DNA of 64,000 nucleotides. Origin: Limnanthes douglasii subsp. nivea. Its lineage: Eukaryota; Streptophyta; Magnoliopsida; Brassicales; Limnanthaceae. The first letter of the stretch is position 1. Each line of letters starts with the position of its first letter. The position numbers and the translations under genes are program-made. Shown in pieces: positions 33,023 to 45,406 of this stretch. Under the pieces are notes generated by a model. The model was not told the DNA's origin. It searched no databases and saw only the letters and a list, made by a program, of their open reading frames with translations. The stretch lies in contig JAUPFV010000003.1 in NCBI GenBank assembly GCA_036936605.1, positions 151,994,997-152,058,996 on the forward strand, written 5' to 3'.

Positions 33023-36000
33023 AAAGTTTTGGGAATGCCTAAACTGCGATACAACGTCGCGTCTACAAGTGGGTTATCATCATCTTTGCACAGTTTCATG
33101 CGTGAATCCATGGGGATTTTGCATGGTTTACAATCCTCCATATTCACCTTCTCCAATATCTTCAAGGCATAGCTTGACTGACATAAACTGATGTAGCCTG
33201 GTCTCTGAAGAACTTGAATTCCAAGATAATAACTCAATAATCCCAAATCACTCATATCAAACAATTTCTTCATGTGTTGTTTGAACTCCAGAATTCCTGC
33301 AAGTCTTGTACCTGTGATTATTACATCATCTACATAGACGCCAACAATTTGAGTTTCATCCTTCATACGTCTCTTATACAAAGAATTCTCTAATGGACAT
33401 TTCTCAAATCCAAGTCTTTGGAAACACATGCCATTTCAATAGACATCGTGCCATTTCAACAACTGTTTGATTCCTTCTCTCTACAACCCCATTTTGTTGA
33501 GGAGAATAGGGAGCGGTGAACTGTCTTTTGATTCTTCCATGAGTTGTTGGTGAGATCGGTCCACACAAATCCACATGAACAAGTTCCAAATTCTCTTTTT
33601 CTTGATACTCAGTCTTCTTTGGGAATGATGTCATGTGTTGTTTATTGACAGTGCAGTTTTCACATGTCTGATCCGTCACTTTAACTCCGCTCAAGCCTCT
33701 GACTAATTTATCCCTTTCCAGCATCGATAAGGCTTTGTAATTTAAGTGTCCAAACCTAGCATGCCACAAAGCTCCTGCAGTCTTGTTCTGGATCAGAAAA
33801 CAGTCATGATTGGTGACAGAAAGTTTCAAGGTGTAAAGGCGATTTTCTGCTCTCGAAATCTTGGCGATCATCTGCAGTTTTGCATCAAGAATATTCAGAA
33901 ATCCTTCTTCAATAGACATTCTAGCAACAGGGGCAAAAACTTCATCAAAGTCAATACCTTTCTCTTGAACATATCCTCTGGCCACCAATCTAGCTTTGTG
34001 TTTCACAACTTCTCTATCTGCATTCTTCTTTACTTTGAAAACTCATTTCAGACCAATCGCTTTGTGACCCCTAGGAAGATCTGCAAATTCCCATATAGCA
34101 TTCCTCTTAATCGACTGAATCTCCTCTCCTATCGCATGATACCACCGTTCATCTGTCGTGGCTTCATCATAAGTGGTTGGTTCTTCAGCAGACAGTAAAA
34201 TCACATCATCTGCTCGTATAGATTCAACTTCGATTTCATTTATTTTTGCATATATTTCTCTTAATGACCTAAACTTTTTAGGTTCTTCCGACGATTCATC
34301 AGGGATTGTTTGAGAATATGATTCTTGATTTAAGACAGGATGTAGATTCTGATTTACATCCATACCAGGTTAAGGAGTCAATTCTCCGTCTGAGTGAGAA
34401 AATTGATTTTGAAATTCCGATTCGCCTATGAAATCCTGGACAGATATAGTGAATTTGTTTCCGTTCCAAGCTTCTGATTCCCGAAAAACAACATCTCTAC
34501 TAGTGACAAGTTTCATAGTTTATGGACAAACAAACCGATATGCCTTTGCACCAGATTCGTATCCCCAAAACACCATTTTTGTACTTCGATCTTCCAATTT
34601 TCTTAAGTGTGGTTTCACATTCTTGACATAATCAGCCAAAAATTCTAAAATACCCAACAGTAGATGTTTTTCCAAATCACACTTGGTATGGAGTTTTACC
34701 ATTAACTCCTTTCGTTGGACATCGATTAAGGATGTGAAGTGCAGTACGAACGGCTTCTGTCCAGAACATTGTTGGCATATCCTTCTCTTTCAATAGACAT
34801 CGTGCCATTTCAACAACTGTTTGATTCCTTCTCTCTACAACCCCATTTTGTTGAGGAGAATATGGAGCGGTGAACTGTCTTTTGATTCTTCCATGAGTTA
34901 TTGGTGAGATCGGTCCACACAAATCCACATGAACAAGTTCCAAATTCTCTTTTGCTTGATACTCATTCTTCTTTGGGAATGATGTCATGTGTTGTTTATT
35001 GACAGTGCAGTTTTCACATGTCTGATCCGTCACTTTAACTCCGCTCAAGCCTCTGACTAATTTATCCCTTTCCAGCATCGATAAGGCTTTGTAATTTAGG
35101 TGTCCAAACCTAGCATGCCACAAAGCTCCTGCAGTCTTGTTCTGGATCAGCAAACAGTCATGATTGGTGACAGAAAGTTTCAAGGTGTAAAGGCGATTTT
35201 CTGCTCTCGAAATCTTGGCGATCATCTGCGGTTTTGCATCAAGAATATTCAGAAATCCTTCTTCAATAGACATTCTAGCAACAGGGGCAAAAACTTCATC
35301 AAAGTCAATACCTTTCTCTTGAACATATCCTCTGGCCACCAATCTAGCTTTGTGTTTCACAACTTCTCTATCTGGATTCTTCTTTACTTTGAAAACTCAT
35401 TTCAGACCAATCGCTTTGTGACCCCTAGGAAGATCTGCAAATTCCCATGTAGCATTCCTCTTAATCGACTGAATCTCCTCTCCTATCGCATGATACCACC
35501 GTTCATCTGTCGTGGCTTCTTCATAAGTGGTTGGTTCTTCAGCAGACAGTAAAATCACATCATCTGCTCTTACAGATTCAACTTCGATTTCATTTATTTT
35601 TGCATATATTTCTCTTAATGACCTAAACTTTTTAGGTTCTTCCGACGATTCATCAGAGATTGTTTGAGAATATGAATCTTGATTTAAGACAGGATGTAGA
35701 TTCTGATTTACATCCATACCAGGTTAAGGAGTCAATTCTCCGTCTGAGTGAGAAAATTGATTTTGAAATTCCGATTCGCCTATGAAATCCTGGACAGATA
35801 TAGTGAATTTGTTTCCGTTCCAAGTTTCTGATTCCCGAAAAACAACATCTCTACTAGAGACAAGTTTCATAGTTTATGGACAAACAAACCGATATGCCTT
35901 TGCACCAGATTCGTATCCCAAAAACACCATTTTTGTACTTCGATCTTCCAATTTTCTTAAGTGTGGTTTCACATTCTTGACATAACCAATGCAGCCAAAA

Positions 36001-37965
36001 ATTCTAAAATACCCAACAGTAGATGTTTTTCCAAATCACACTTGGTATGGAGTTTTGCCATTAACTCCTTTCGTTGGACATCGATTAAGGATGTGAAGTG
36101 CAGTACGAACAGCTTCTGTCCAGAACATTGTTGGCATATCCTTCTCTTTCAATAGACATCGTGCCATTTCAACAACTGTTTGATTCCTTCTCTCTACAAC
36201 CCCTTTTTGTTGAGGAGAATAGGGAGCGGTGAACTGTCTTTTGATTCTTCCATGAGTTGTTAGTGAGATCGGTCCACACAAATCCACATGAACAAGTTCC
36301 AAATTCTCTTTTGCTTGATACTCAGTCTTCTTTGGGAATGATGTCCTGTGTTGTTTATTGACAGTGCAGTTTTCACATGTCTGATCCGTCACTTTAACTC
36401 CGCTCAAGCCTCTGACTAATTTATCCCTTTCCAGCATCGATAAGGCTTTGTAATTTAGGTGTCCAAACCTAGCATGCCACAAAGCTCCTGCAGTCTTGTT
36501 CTGGATCAGCAAACAGTCATGATTGGTGACAGAAAGTTTCAAGGTGTAAAGGCGATTTTCTGCTCTCGAAATCTTGGCGATCATCTGTGGTTTTGCATCA
36601 AGAATATTCAGAAATCCTTTTTCAATAGACATTCTAGCACCAACTGCATCTAGTTGTCCAAGACTAATGATATTAATTTTTAAACCAGGAATGTAATATA
36701 CATTCTGCATATTCAATAATTTTCCAAATTTTCCTTTTAATGTATTATCTCCTCTCCCTTGTATTTTAATTTCAGATCCATCTCCGAATTTGACTGATCC
36801 TTTAACGGAATTTTCGAAGTTCGTTAGCAAGTTTCTTGATCCTGTCATATGATTACGGGCTCCACTATCAAAGTACCATATTATCTCTCCTAGCATGTCA
36901 TTAGATTCCATATTCCGTTTTTCATTTTTAATCAGTAAACTTTTCTTTTCTGTTTTTAAAGTACATACCTTGGCTACAAGCAACGTAGCGTCATCCTCTA
37001 CTTCCTGAATTAAGTGAGATTTTTCTTCTTTCTTGTCCTTACAGTTTGCAGCAAAATGAACATAGTTATTGCAGCTGTAACATCTTCCCTTTTTATATCG
37101 AAGGTGGAGTTTTTATTATGTCTGTCACCTTCTTTTTTTAAATATTTTTTCCTCGACCCTTACCTATGCCTCGGCCTCTTTCATTTCCTTGGCCTCTTCC
37201 ATTTCCTTGACCTCTTCCTCTGTTACTTGAACTGTCTTGATCACTGGTTTTCACATCTGCCTTTGCGTACAAGACTTTTTCAACACCTTTTTTATTCTCA
37301 AACTTTGTCATCTTATCTTCAAAAGCTTTTAAAGAACCTATTATTTCTTACAGAGACTTTGAGGAGATATCACCAAACTCTTCAGTAGTCGTTGCCACTG
37401 ATATGAATTTTGACGACACCGATCTAAGCAATTTTTCGATGACATAATTGCTGTCAACATTTGCTCCAACAGACCTTATCTTACCAACTATCATGGTCAT
37501 CTTTTTGGTGTATTCATCAATGGATTCATTCTCAGCCATGTCCATGCTGTCGAGTTCTCTTCTTAGCGCTTGAGTTTTGACTTTGACAGCACGATCTGCT
37601 CCACCATGAGTCGCTTTCAACGCATCCCACACTCCTTTTGCGGTGTCTTTATCCAGAATTTGATATAATGTCTCTTTATTCAAGCCTTGGTAGAGTACAG
37701 TGAGTGCAAGTTGGTCCGTCTGTGTGTCAACCGTTGACTCCACTGCTTCCCAAACTCCCTGAGTGCGCATGAGAATTTTCATCTGCATAGCCCATACTTG
37801 GTAGTTTGTATCGGACAATTTCGGGTACTGTAAAGATAAAGATTTTTCCCTCGGGCCAGATCTACCTCCAGAAACTCCTGCCTGCATGATCCCACTGCCT
37901 CTCACCACACTTGCGTAACTATCATCACGTCCTGGCGTATGCGACATTGTGGCTCTAATACCATA
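33023..37965 (-). pseudogene. Copia G, rearranged gag-pol with internal amplification
   Basis: Minus strand. Primer-site complement GGCTCTAATACCA at 37951-37963; gag from ATG 37947 (MSHTPGRDD); glycine/arginine-rich segment and zinc knuckle CYSCNNYVHFAANC around 37045-37090; protease motif FDSGARNHM near 36865. A ~1.35-kb unit then repeats: GAG-pre-integrase ([11 protein letters not shown]), integrase lacking its catalytic core (HVDLCGP joined within a few residues to [18 protein letters not shown]), linker, and RT start ([18 protein letters not shown]). Units end at about 36634, 35275 and 33921. The third is partial and joins RT (YVDDVIITG, ~33330). Stops occur between RT pieces. The element is dead. 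Confidence 0.88.
33921..36633 (-). repeat. 1.35-kb tandem repeat inside copia G
   Basis: Two complete units (33921-35274 and 35275-36633, periods 1354 and 1359 bp) plus a partial third (33437-33920), very similar to each other. Each repeat junction fuses the RT start to the GAG-pre-integrase start at a shared GCTAGAATG (minus strand), visible as ...[12 protein letters not shown] instead of the parental ...VGARMSIEKGF at 36634. Confidence 0.92.
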
Positions 37966-38283
37966 TGTTGGAATATCTATCCTTCTGTTTCTGCTAAAAC
38001 TCAGATTTTTAATCCGTCTGCTTTAGAATCTAGGATATAAATACACAGAGAAAACAAAGTTTTTCTTATGTTAACTTCATGTTTCATTTCATCATTGAAC
38101 ATCTTAAATACAATCAAAGATAAATAACGGAAAGAAGAAAAAACTATCTATTCAACTTCTTCGAACTGCATGTTAACCTTCTTGAACCGCTTCTATTAGT
38201 TTTACCTTAACTGATTTTATCTGTCAAAGGCATGTTTGGCGTTGCTATTTTCCAGAGTTTGGACTACATAATTTAACGTGACA
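37966..38283 (-). repeat. 5' LTR of copia G
   Basis: Follows the primer site. Inner end TGTTGGAATATC, outer end ...ACGTGACA. It is directly followed by TCTAT (38284-38288) within ThrRS intron DNA. The left arm has the undisrupted site ATAGA at 27343-27347. The partner LTR is missing. Confidence 0.75.
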
Positions 38284-38288
38284 TCTAT

Positions 38289-38900
38289 ACTCCTTTAGTT
38301 GTACAAGGTCCAATATAGAGCTTGCAACCAAACATCTGCTCAAATGGCTGAATTCAACACATTAACATACACAAAAAATCAACTAACCCAATAAAACCAC
38401 GTAAATAAACAGAACTAATCAATACAAATATCAACTAAAACTACCGCGCCAAGAATATGAGCACTGTAATGCCATAAACTATCACGACCTTCATCACAGT
38501 CGAATTTGTACCGCTTAAGCACATAGTAACCCTCCAACGGCCTGTTCATATCCCACAAAACTCTATCCACCAAAGAAATCAAAGTTGTCTCAGCCTAACC
38601 CTTGGATATCTCAATGGCCATGTCGTATGGAGTTGAGAGCCATATTTTACCTTCTTTTTGGTTTTCATCTTGGAAAGTAATCCTAACCAAACAAAAAACT
38701 GAAAAATCAAACAAACTCTCCAATGTAACATTTTATTAAAATTTATGTGGCATCAAAACTAATACATAAATGATGAGAGATAAACACATATTTTAAAATG
38801 AATTTATATTTTTTGTAAATGTAGCATAAGAACTCACCTTCCACTGGCTTAGCACGGTCATAGACAAACAATAACAGTTCAACCCTTAGCTTTTGACACA
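38289..38900 (-). pseudogene. Threonyl-tRNA synthetase gene fragment (right copy)
   Basis: Inverted copy of the left ThrRS fragment. On the minus strand the TGS exon (about 38690-38445) encodes QKEGKIWLSTPYDMAIEISKG, a stop (TAG), then AETTLIS, VLWDMNRPLEG and WHYSAHILGA. A GT-AG intron follows, then exon 38347-38290 (QMFGCKLYIGPCTTK), which copia G interrupts. It extends further 5' than the left copy: a possible upstream exon at 38895-38835 ends at a GTGAG donor (RVELLLFVYDRAKPVEG), but I cannot match that piece to the enzyme. The stop and the truncation mark it as dead. Confidence 0.82.
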
Positions 38901-39114
38901 CTGATTGTATTATGATCTATGTCTCTTGGCTAGTCTATGTGTAATGCCGAAAACATTAAAGTATATGTATAAACTGCTTTTTATGTTTGTATTTGCAGTG
39001 TCTTAACATGAAACCGTTTGCAGTCTCGAAGCAACACCCACACAAGTGTAAGGTTACTTGTAATATGTCATTTATTTTGTTATATAGTTTCGACAAAGAA
39101 GTCTCTTTGATATA
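38901..39114. other. Host intergenic DNA between ThrRS and unknown gene, right arm
   Basis: 39000-39114 matches the complement of 26861-26985. 38933-39000 matches 29315-29400 in direct orientation. No gene seen. Confidence 0.6.
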
Positions 39115-39399
39115 TTGAAGGTTGTTTCAAATTTTGCATCGATTGTTGGATCATCCAATGGTAAAGTTGAGGTCTTTGAAATCCAGGATAAGATATATAC
39201 TAAATATGTAATATACACAAACACCACAATTTTAGACTATAATCTCAGTTTTAGAGATGGAGACACTCTTTACAAACAAATATATACACTAGAAATAAAA
39301 AGTGCATATTATGAAAATATTTCTTCCCTTTCATTCCAAAAGTCAATGCACGGTTTCTTTATAAAGAAAATACTAAATAACGGTTTGATCTCATCATAA
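39115..39399 (+). pseudogene. Unknown gene, exon remnant (right copy)
   Basis: A 94-codon open stretch (FASIVGSSNGKVEVFEIQDK, YVIYTNTTILDYNLSFRDGD, YYENISSLSFQKSMHGFF) whose left-arm partner at 21472-21702 is shorter. I do not recognise the protein. The frame begins at a TTG rather than a convincing ATG, so it is probably part of a larger exon. It lies divergent from the ThrRS fragment. Target sequence TCTTT (39114-39118), the empty site of copia D, sits at its start. Confidence 0.45.
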
Positions 39400-39577
39400 T
39401 AACTAATTTAATAATGATATATAAAAATGTGTTCAATGCTTGTCTAACAAAAATAACTTGTAACTTGTCTTGTGTTCTCGGAGTAGAGAACGAGAGTGAG
39501 TGATAGAGTAAGATTTTGTAAAGATTTTCACTGACTAACATTGATTGTAAAATATGATATTTAAGTACAGATTCATG

Positions 39578-39615
39578 GTGTAACAAACTATGGAATATTC
39601 CATAGTTTGTTACAC
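39578..39615. repeat. Perfect 38-bp palindrome in copia F LTR
   Basis: GTGTAACAAACTATGGAAT followed directly by its exact complement, with no spacer. The same palindrome is in the other LTR at 44051-44088. In element orientation it lies about 20 bp downstream of a TATAAAT box. Confidence 0.92.
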
Positions 39616-39912
39616 ATTTCAGTTCAACATTTATACTAAGTGTTTGGATACAAAAGTAGAATGAGAGTAGGTGTTTGGACACATGAATAGCACATGGGTC
39701 TTCTAGCTTGGGTCTTGTGAGGTTTAGTGGTACCCTTAGAGTCCAGCAGATCCAGGGCCAATGTCTGATTCTTTGACCCGATACACAAGTCCATCGTGGA
39801 TTTTGCCTTAGCCCTAGGACAGTCCTCTAGTTCAGTGTTATGTCTTGTTGCCTCCTGTTTCTCAAGGCAGTCACCGTCCATAGTAGCTCTTGCCGGCGGT
39901 AAGTGCTTGACA

Positions 39913-42900
39913 TCCCCCTTCAAACGGAGCAATGACTCCAGGAGCCTGACTTTTTCACGTAGATAAGCAAATCGAGAGGGAGGTAGGGCTTTGGTGAGGG
40001 AATCGGCGATCTGGTCTTGAGTGGGGATATAACGAATCCGGACAGCCCCTTCAAGAACCTGATCGCGAATAAAATGCATATCAAGCTCTATGTGCTTGGT
40101 GCAAGCATGGAAGACATGGTTTGAAACCAGTGCGCTCGCCCCCAGGTTATCACACCACATGACAGAAGGAGGTATGAGGGGGATTCGAATTTCAGTGAGC
40201 AACGATCGAATCCAGATCAATTCGGCAGATAAATTGGCAAAGGCTCTGTACTCAGACTCAGTGGACGATCGAGAGACGACATTCTGCTTCTTGGCGAAGG
40301 CACAGTATGCTCTAGTGCTGCGTCGATCATCGGTGGAGGAAGCCCAGTTAGCATCAAAGTATCCATGTAGTTGAAGATGGAAGCAGGGCTTGATATGCAG
40401 TCCCAGCCATCGTAACCCAGATAAGTAACGTAGAACTCTCTTTAGACATTACCAATGAGTAGTTGTAAGAGATTGCTGGTATTGACTAAGTCGATTAACG
40501 GCATAGGCAATATCGGGTCTGGTGTGTGTTAGGTACTACAACGCTCCTAACAGACTGCGATATTGCGTAGGTGAAGGGAGCTGAGATCCATTAGTGGCCG
40601 AGAGAGCTGTGCCAGGAGCAAGAGGAGTAGGATAAGGCTTGGATAGAGCAGCACCCTGATTTACAAGTAAGTTTTCAACATAATTGTGCTGGGTGAGATA
40701 TATGCCTGAAGCATCACGATGAACCTCTATTCCTAAGAATAGAGAGAGTGATCCCATATCTTTGAGAGAGAACTTTGCATTAAGGTTGTGAGTAAATTGA
40801 GTGAGGAACGCTGCATCATTACCTGTGACCAGAATGTCATCAACATAAACCAAGATGAGTAGAATAGTATTTGTAGTAACCAGATAGAAGAGAGAACAGT
40901 CAGCTCTCGAATTCTTGAACCCCCAAAGAATAAGGGTATCACGTAATTTAGAGAGCCAGGCTCTAGGTGCCTGCTTCAGGCCATAAAGAGCCTTGTGTAA
41001 CTTGCAAACTTAGGTAGGCTGGCTGACATCGTCAAAAACCTGAGGTTGTTGCATGTAAACAGTCTCTTGTAGCTCCCCATTTAGGAAAGTATTGTTGATA
41101 TCAAGCTGCCTGACTGGCCAGTTCTTTGATACAGCAATAGTTAGAATAAGCCTGACTATAGAAGCCTTCACAACAGAGCTGAAAGTGTCATAGAAATCAA
41201 CACCAGGGGTTTGATGGAACCCTTTGGCTACTAACCTGGCCTTGTAACGTTGAACAGACCCATCCATGGCATACTTGACTTTATAAACCCATTTGCAGCC
41301 AACCACAGTAGAATAGGGTGGTAAGGGAACTAGAGACCATGTGTTATTAGCCATTAGAGCATTGTATTAAGCAGTCATAGCAGCCACCCAGTTAGGATTC
41401 CCTGTAGCCTTAGAAAAACTAGATGGTGCAAACATGTCCCTGTTGGTAGTAGTAAGGGTTCCAATATAGGGTAGTTTGGTTTTATGAATGCCACTTTTGT
41501 GTCTCGTCTGCATGGTATGCGTGTTTGTAGGTTGTGAAGAAGAGATAGAGTGGTTTGGGGTATGCAAGGGTAGGTCAATGATAAGTGTAGGTGTGTGATT
41601 AGTTTAAGAATCAGTGTATTGGTATGGATGAGTGGCAGTGTCTAAGTCTGTGAGTGAATGTGAGGGAGTGTCTGTATGAGTCCTAGATAGTGGATTAGGT
41701 AGAGAGTGTGAGGGAGTGGTCTGATGTTCTGGCTGTGGGACATACTGAGAGTTATGTTGCTCAGTTGAAATATCAGAGATGGAGTTAGTACAAGTAGTTA
41801 CTCTTTCAGAAACCAGATAACTAGATATAGAAGGAAGCCAGACATTGACAGACTGATAAGAATACTAACTGCTTTGGGGTTGTTGAAGAAACCCTGAAGT
41901 GAAGGGAAAGTCAGTCTCATTAAACACCATATTTCTAGACAAGTAGACTATCCCTGCAGGACTTAAACACTTATACCCTTTATGACTGTGACTATAGCCT
42001 AGAAAGACACACTTAAGAGAATGAAACTGGAATTTGTGAGTTTGGTAAGGTCTGAGACAAGGGAAACATGCACATCCAAAAGTTTTTAGGACTAAGTAAT
42101 TGGGTTTTTTATGAAATAGGGCTTCAAAGGGTGAGATATTGTTAAGGCTGGGGGTGGGTAATCTGTTAATGAGATATACACTTGTGTCAAAGGCTTGAAC
42201 CCAGAATTTGTAAGGTAGTTTAGAATAAGCAAGTAGGGTCAATCTAGTCTCCACAAGGTGCCTGTGTTTACGCTCAGCTCTTCCATTTTGAGCTGATGTG
42301 TAAGGACAGGACCTTCGTAGTAGGATGCCACTGTGTTTAGCTAGGGTAGCCAGAGGTCTAAACTCTCCCCCCCCAATCACTTTGAATTGTTTTGATTTTT
42401 CTCTCAAACTGATTTTCAACAAGAGCTTTAAAGGTTTTAAACACTTCAATAACCTGCCCTTAGTTTTGATAGGATAGACCCAAGAGTATCTAGATAAATC
42501 ATCAAGAAAAAGAACATAATATCTAAACCCTTCAGTAGATAGTATAGGAGCAGGCCCCCAAACATCAGTGTGAATAAGATCTAACACATTGCTAGCATGA
42601 GAAGTAGATATAGGATAAGAAAGACTGTGAGACTTGCCTAGCTGACAAGCCTCACATAAACTGTTCTCATTACTTGAAATAGTTTGGAGATTACAAGACT
42701 TAAGAACACTAGTTAAAATAGACTGAGATGGATGGCCAAGCTTCCTATGCCATCCATCTTTAGAGATCTTAGAGACATTAGAAGGACACACCCTAGCAGA
42801 ATGTAAAGAACCCTTAGACACACAGACTTGATTATTGCAACTGACTGGGTTGATAGGTAGGCTTCTAGAAAGAGTATCCATCTTGTATAATGCATCTTCA

Positions 42901-43926
42901 CATCTCCCTTTGAGCAACATAGTCCCTGTTAACTTGTCCTTCACAAGACAAAACGTTTTGTGAAATTCAACAAAAACATGATTATAGCTAGTGAGTTGAG
43001 AAACAGACAGAAGGTTTTTGTTGATTTTAGGAACATGCAGTATAGGTTTGAGAATGATAGGCTATTTATGTGATGAAAAAAGAGAGGTTTCACCTATGTG
43101 AGAGATTGGAAGTCTCTCACCACTACCAACTAAGACATGTTTAGTACCTGTGTAGTCATGTTTCTGAGTAAGGTGATTGGTACTACCTGTAACGTGGTGA
43201 CTGGCTCCACTGTCAGCATACCACACTCCCTCTGCTGCTGTATCTTGTGCTGCAAGAAAAGCACTGTGATCACCTTTTGATTTAGGATGTTCTGAAGAGG
43301 TTGACCCCATAACTGATGGGTCATCTCTATAGTAGCAAACAACAGCAGAGTGACCATATCTGCTACAAATTTGGCAGGTTGGTTTGTTTTGAGCAAACCT
43401 TCCACCTCTGCCTCTGTAAGAGCTGCCTCGACCTCTATAGTTAGAGGTAAACCTTCCTCTGTAGTTTCTATTGAAGTTTCTGTTTTGTCCAGAGTAGCCT
43501 CTTGGACTGGCATTGTTGGTTTGTTGCTTTGTATCATTTCTTTGAGCATAGTTAGCACTTGACACACTAATTGTAGACATTGTGTTTTGCAGGGCTCATA
43601 GTGGAATACAGCCAACCAAGCAGTAGTTGGTCCTTTGAGATCCACTCTTCATTGTCTGGATTCTCAGATATATTGCCTTCATTATCAGTAGAGAGTTTTG
43701 GAGGACAGACCATCTCACCTGAGATATAGCCACCTAGTTTGTTACCTTTAATCATGGGTAACACAAGTGTTCTCCAAAGAAGATAGTTGCTTCTGTCAAG
43801 TCTGATGTTATTTGCATTGTTGATTGAATGTAGCTGAAAACTCCTTGGAGCAGCAGAGGAGTTGTTAGGAAGAATGGAGCCTATGGAGTTTGAGGACAAT
43901 GATGGAGATTCATCGGAGTTAGCCAT
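39913..43926 (-). pseudogene. Copia F gag-pol remnant
   Basis: Gag starts at ATG 43926 (MANSDESPSLSSN) but loses about 110 residues: after LGWLYSTMS it jumps to the TMSTISVSSANYAQ region and changes frame (~43580). Zinc knuckle CQICSRYGHSAVVC (~43340-43390), protease DSGASHHVTG (~43190), GAG-pre-integrase (WHRKLGHPS) and integrase (HTDVWGP ~42570, NGRAERKHRH ~42270) follow. The second integrase Asp is lost (VIGGGEF in place of SDxGGEF). RT (YVDDILVTG ~40845) and RNase H follow with stops near 41865, 41365, 41010 and 40535. It belongs to the same lineage as copia E. Confidence 0.9.
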
Positions 43927-44380
43927 TCAACGGATCAGAATGGCTCTGATACCAAGTAGAGAAATAGAGTGAGTGATAGAGTAGGATTTTGTAAAGATTT
44001 TCACTGACTAACATTGATTGTAAAAGCTGATATTTAAGTACAGATTCATGGTGTAACAAACTATGGAATATTCCATAGTTTGTTACACATTTCAGTTCAA
44101 GATTTATACTAAGTGTTTGGATACAATGGTAGAATGAGAGTAGGTGTTTGGACACAGCACATGGGTCTTCTAGCTTGGGTCTTGTGAGGCTTTAGTGGTA
44201 CCCTTAGAGTCCAGTAGATCAAGGTCCAAGGTCTGATTCTTCGACCCGATACACAAGCCCATCGTGCGTTTTGCTTTAGCCCTAGGATAGTCCTCTAGTT
44301 CAGTGTTGTGTTTTGTTGCCTCCTGTTTCTCAAGGCAGTCACCATCCATGATAGCTCTTGCCGGCGGTGAGTGGTTGACA

Positions 44381-44853
44381 CTCGGCATGTGTGAGTAACA
44401 GTAGGGTAAGAACCAAGAAATACATACTTTTGATTGGTTGACATACGTATCTATAGAGACCAGTTGTGATTGTTAGGTGGAGCAGTTGGAAGCTTTAAAT
44501 TTCTTCTCACACATCCATCAATTTATTATCTATCGCATTATTTCCTAATTAATTAATTATTCTTCAGAGATGGCTCAAACCAAACCAAGGTGACTAAAAC
44601 AATTGCGTGCTTATATTACTTTAACTACGCACGCCATCTAATTAGATTACAAATTAGGCCTCTTATGGTTTGTTTCTTTCGCTAGGCATTCCCCCTTCAT
44701 GGCTTTTTCTACATTCTACTGCAAAACCTATCTATCACTGTCATCTATATATTTGTTATACAGATTTAACCTGATGGCTTTTCTTATCTATTGTGTTCGT
44801 CTCAACGTCTGTTAATATTAATTAGGTCTTTCAAACTTGTTTAATCCTATATT
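44381..44853. other. Host intergenic DNA, right arm
   Basis: Complement of 16019-16470, with few differences. No gene seen. Confidence 0.75.
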
Positions 44854-45406
44854 CATATAACCACCTTTAAAAAAAATCTAAAATAATACGTTTATCCCTG
44901 ACTTTAAAGATTTTCCCGCTCCATCCATACCTAAATTAGAGAGAAACAAGAGGATCTTCGGAAAAGGAATAAAAGTTGGATCATTAGCATAATGTTTTTG
45001 GTGCAGTGTGTTTATTAATATTTCATATATTATTAGACCTTGCTCATAGTATAACTTTTACTCTACTTGTAATGTAACAATAAAGTCATTTAAACAGTTT
45101 CACATATTTGACCACTTCATTGCCCTACAACACAAAGTAATCTCTCGGAGTCAAGATGGCACTGCAAATATAAAAAACATACGGATCCTCTCTATCGTTT
45201 TAGTCTCAACATCGCAATCCTTATCACCGAGTACCTGACCAAATATAGACTGCAACTATATACATATAATTCTTAAAAGATAATAATAAACAACACATAC
45301 GTTATTAATATATTTGACCAGTTCATTGCCCTATTGCAAATATAAAAAACAAACGGATCTCAATCCTTATCACCAAGTACCTAACAAAATATAGATTACA
45401 ATACCT
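44854..45406. repeat. Host DNA with a diverged tandem duplication
   Basis: About 45105-45260 recurs, with a deletion, at 45313-45406 (TATTTGACCA, TTCATTGCCCTA, GCAAATATAAAAAAC, CAATCCTTATCACC). Present only on the right arm; the corresponding left-arm DNA is deleted at 16018. Non-coding. Confidence 0.6.

Larger units (their letters stand above)
39482..44380 (-). mobile_element. Copia F, decayed element with both LTRs
   Basis: 4.9 kb, minus strand. LTRs 39482-39912 and 43955-44380; target duplication CTCGG on both sides (39477-39481, 44381-44385). Primer-site complement GGCTCTGATACCA at 43942-43954; purine-tract complement TCCCCCTTCAAACGG at 39913. The LTRs differ at roughly 25-30 positions by eye, so it is older than C, D and E. 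The left arm has a single CCGAG (16472-16476) at the matching site. Confidence 0.95.

Noticed and set aside
33746..36653. Repeated 150-codon plus-strand frames in copia G
   Set aside because: Antisense to the tandem GAG-pre-integrase/integrase units; their repetition is explained by the 1.35-kb duplication.
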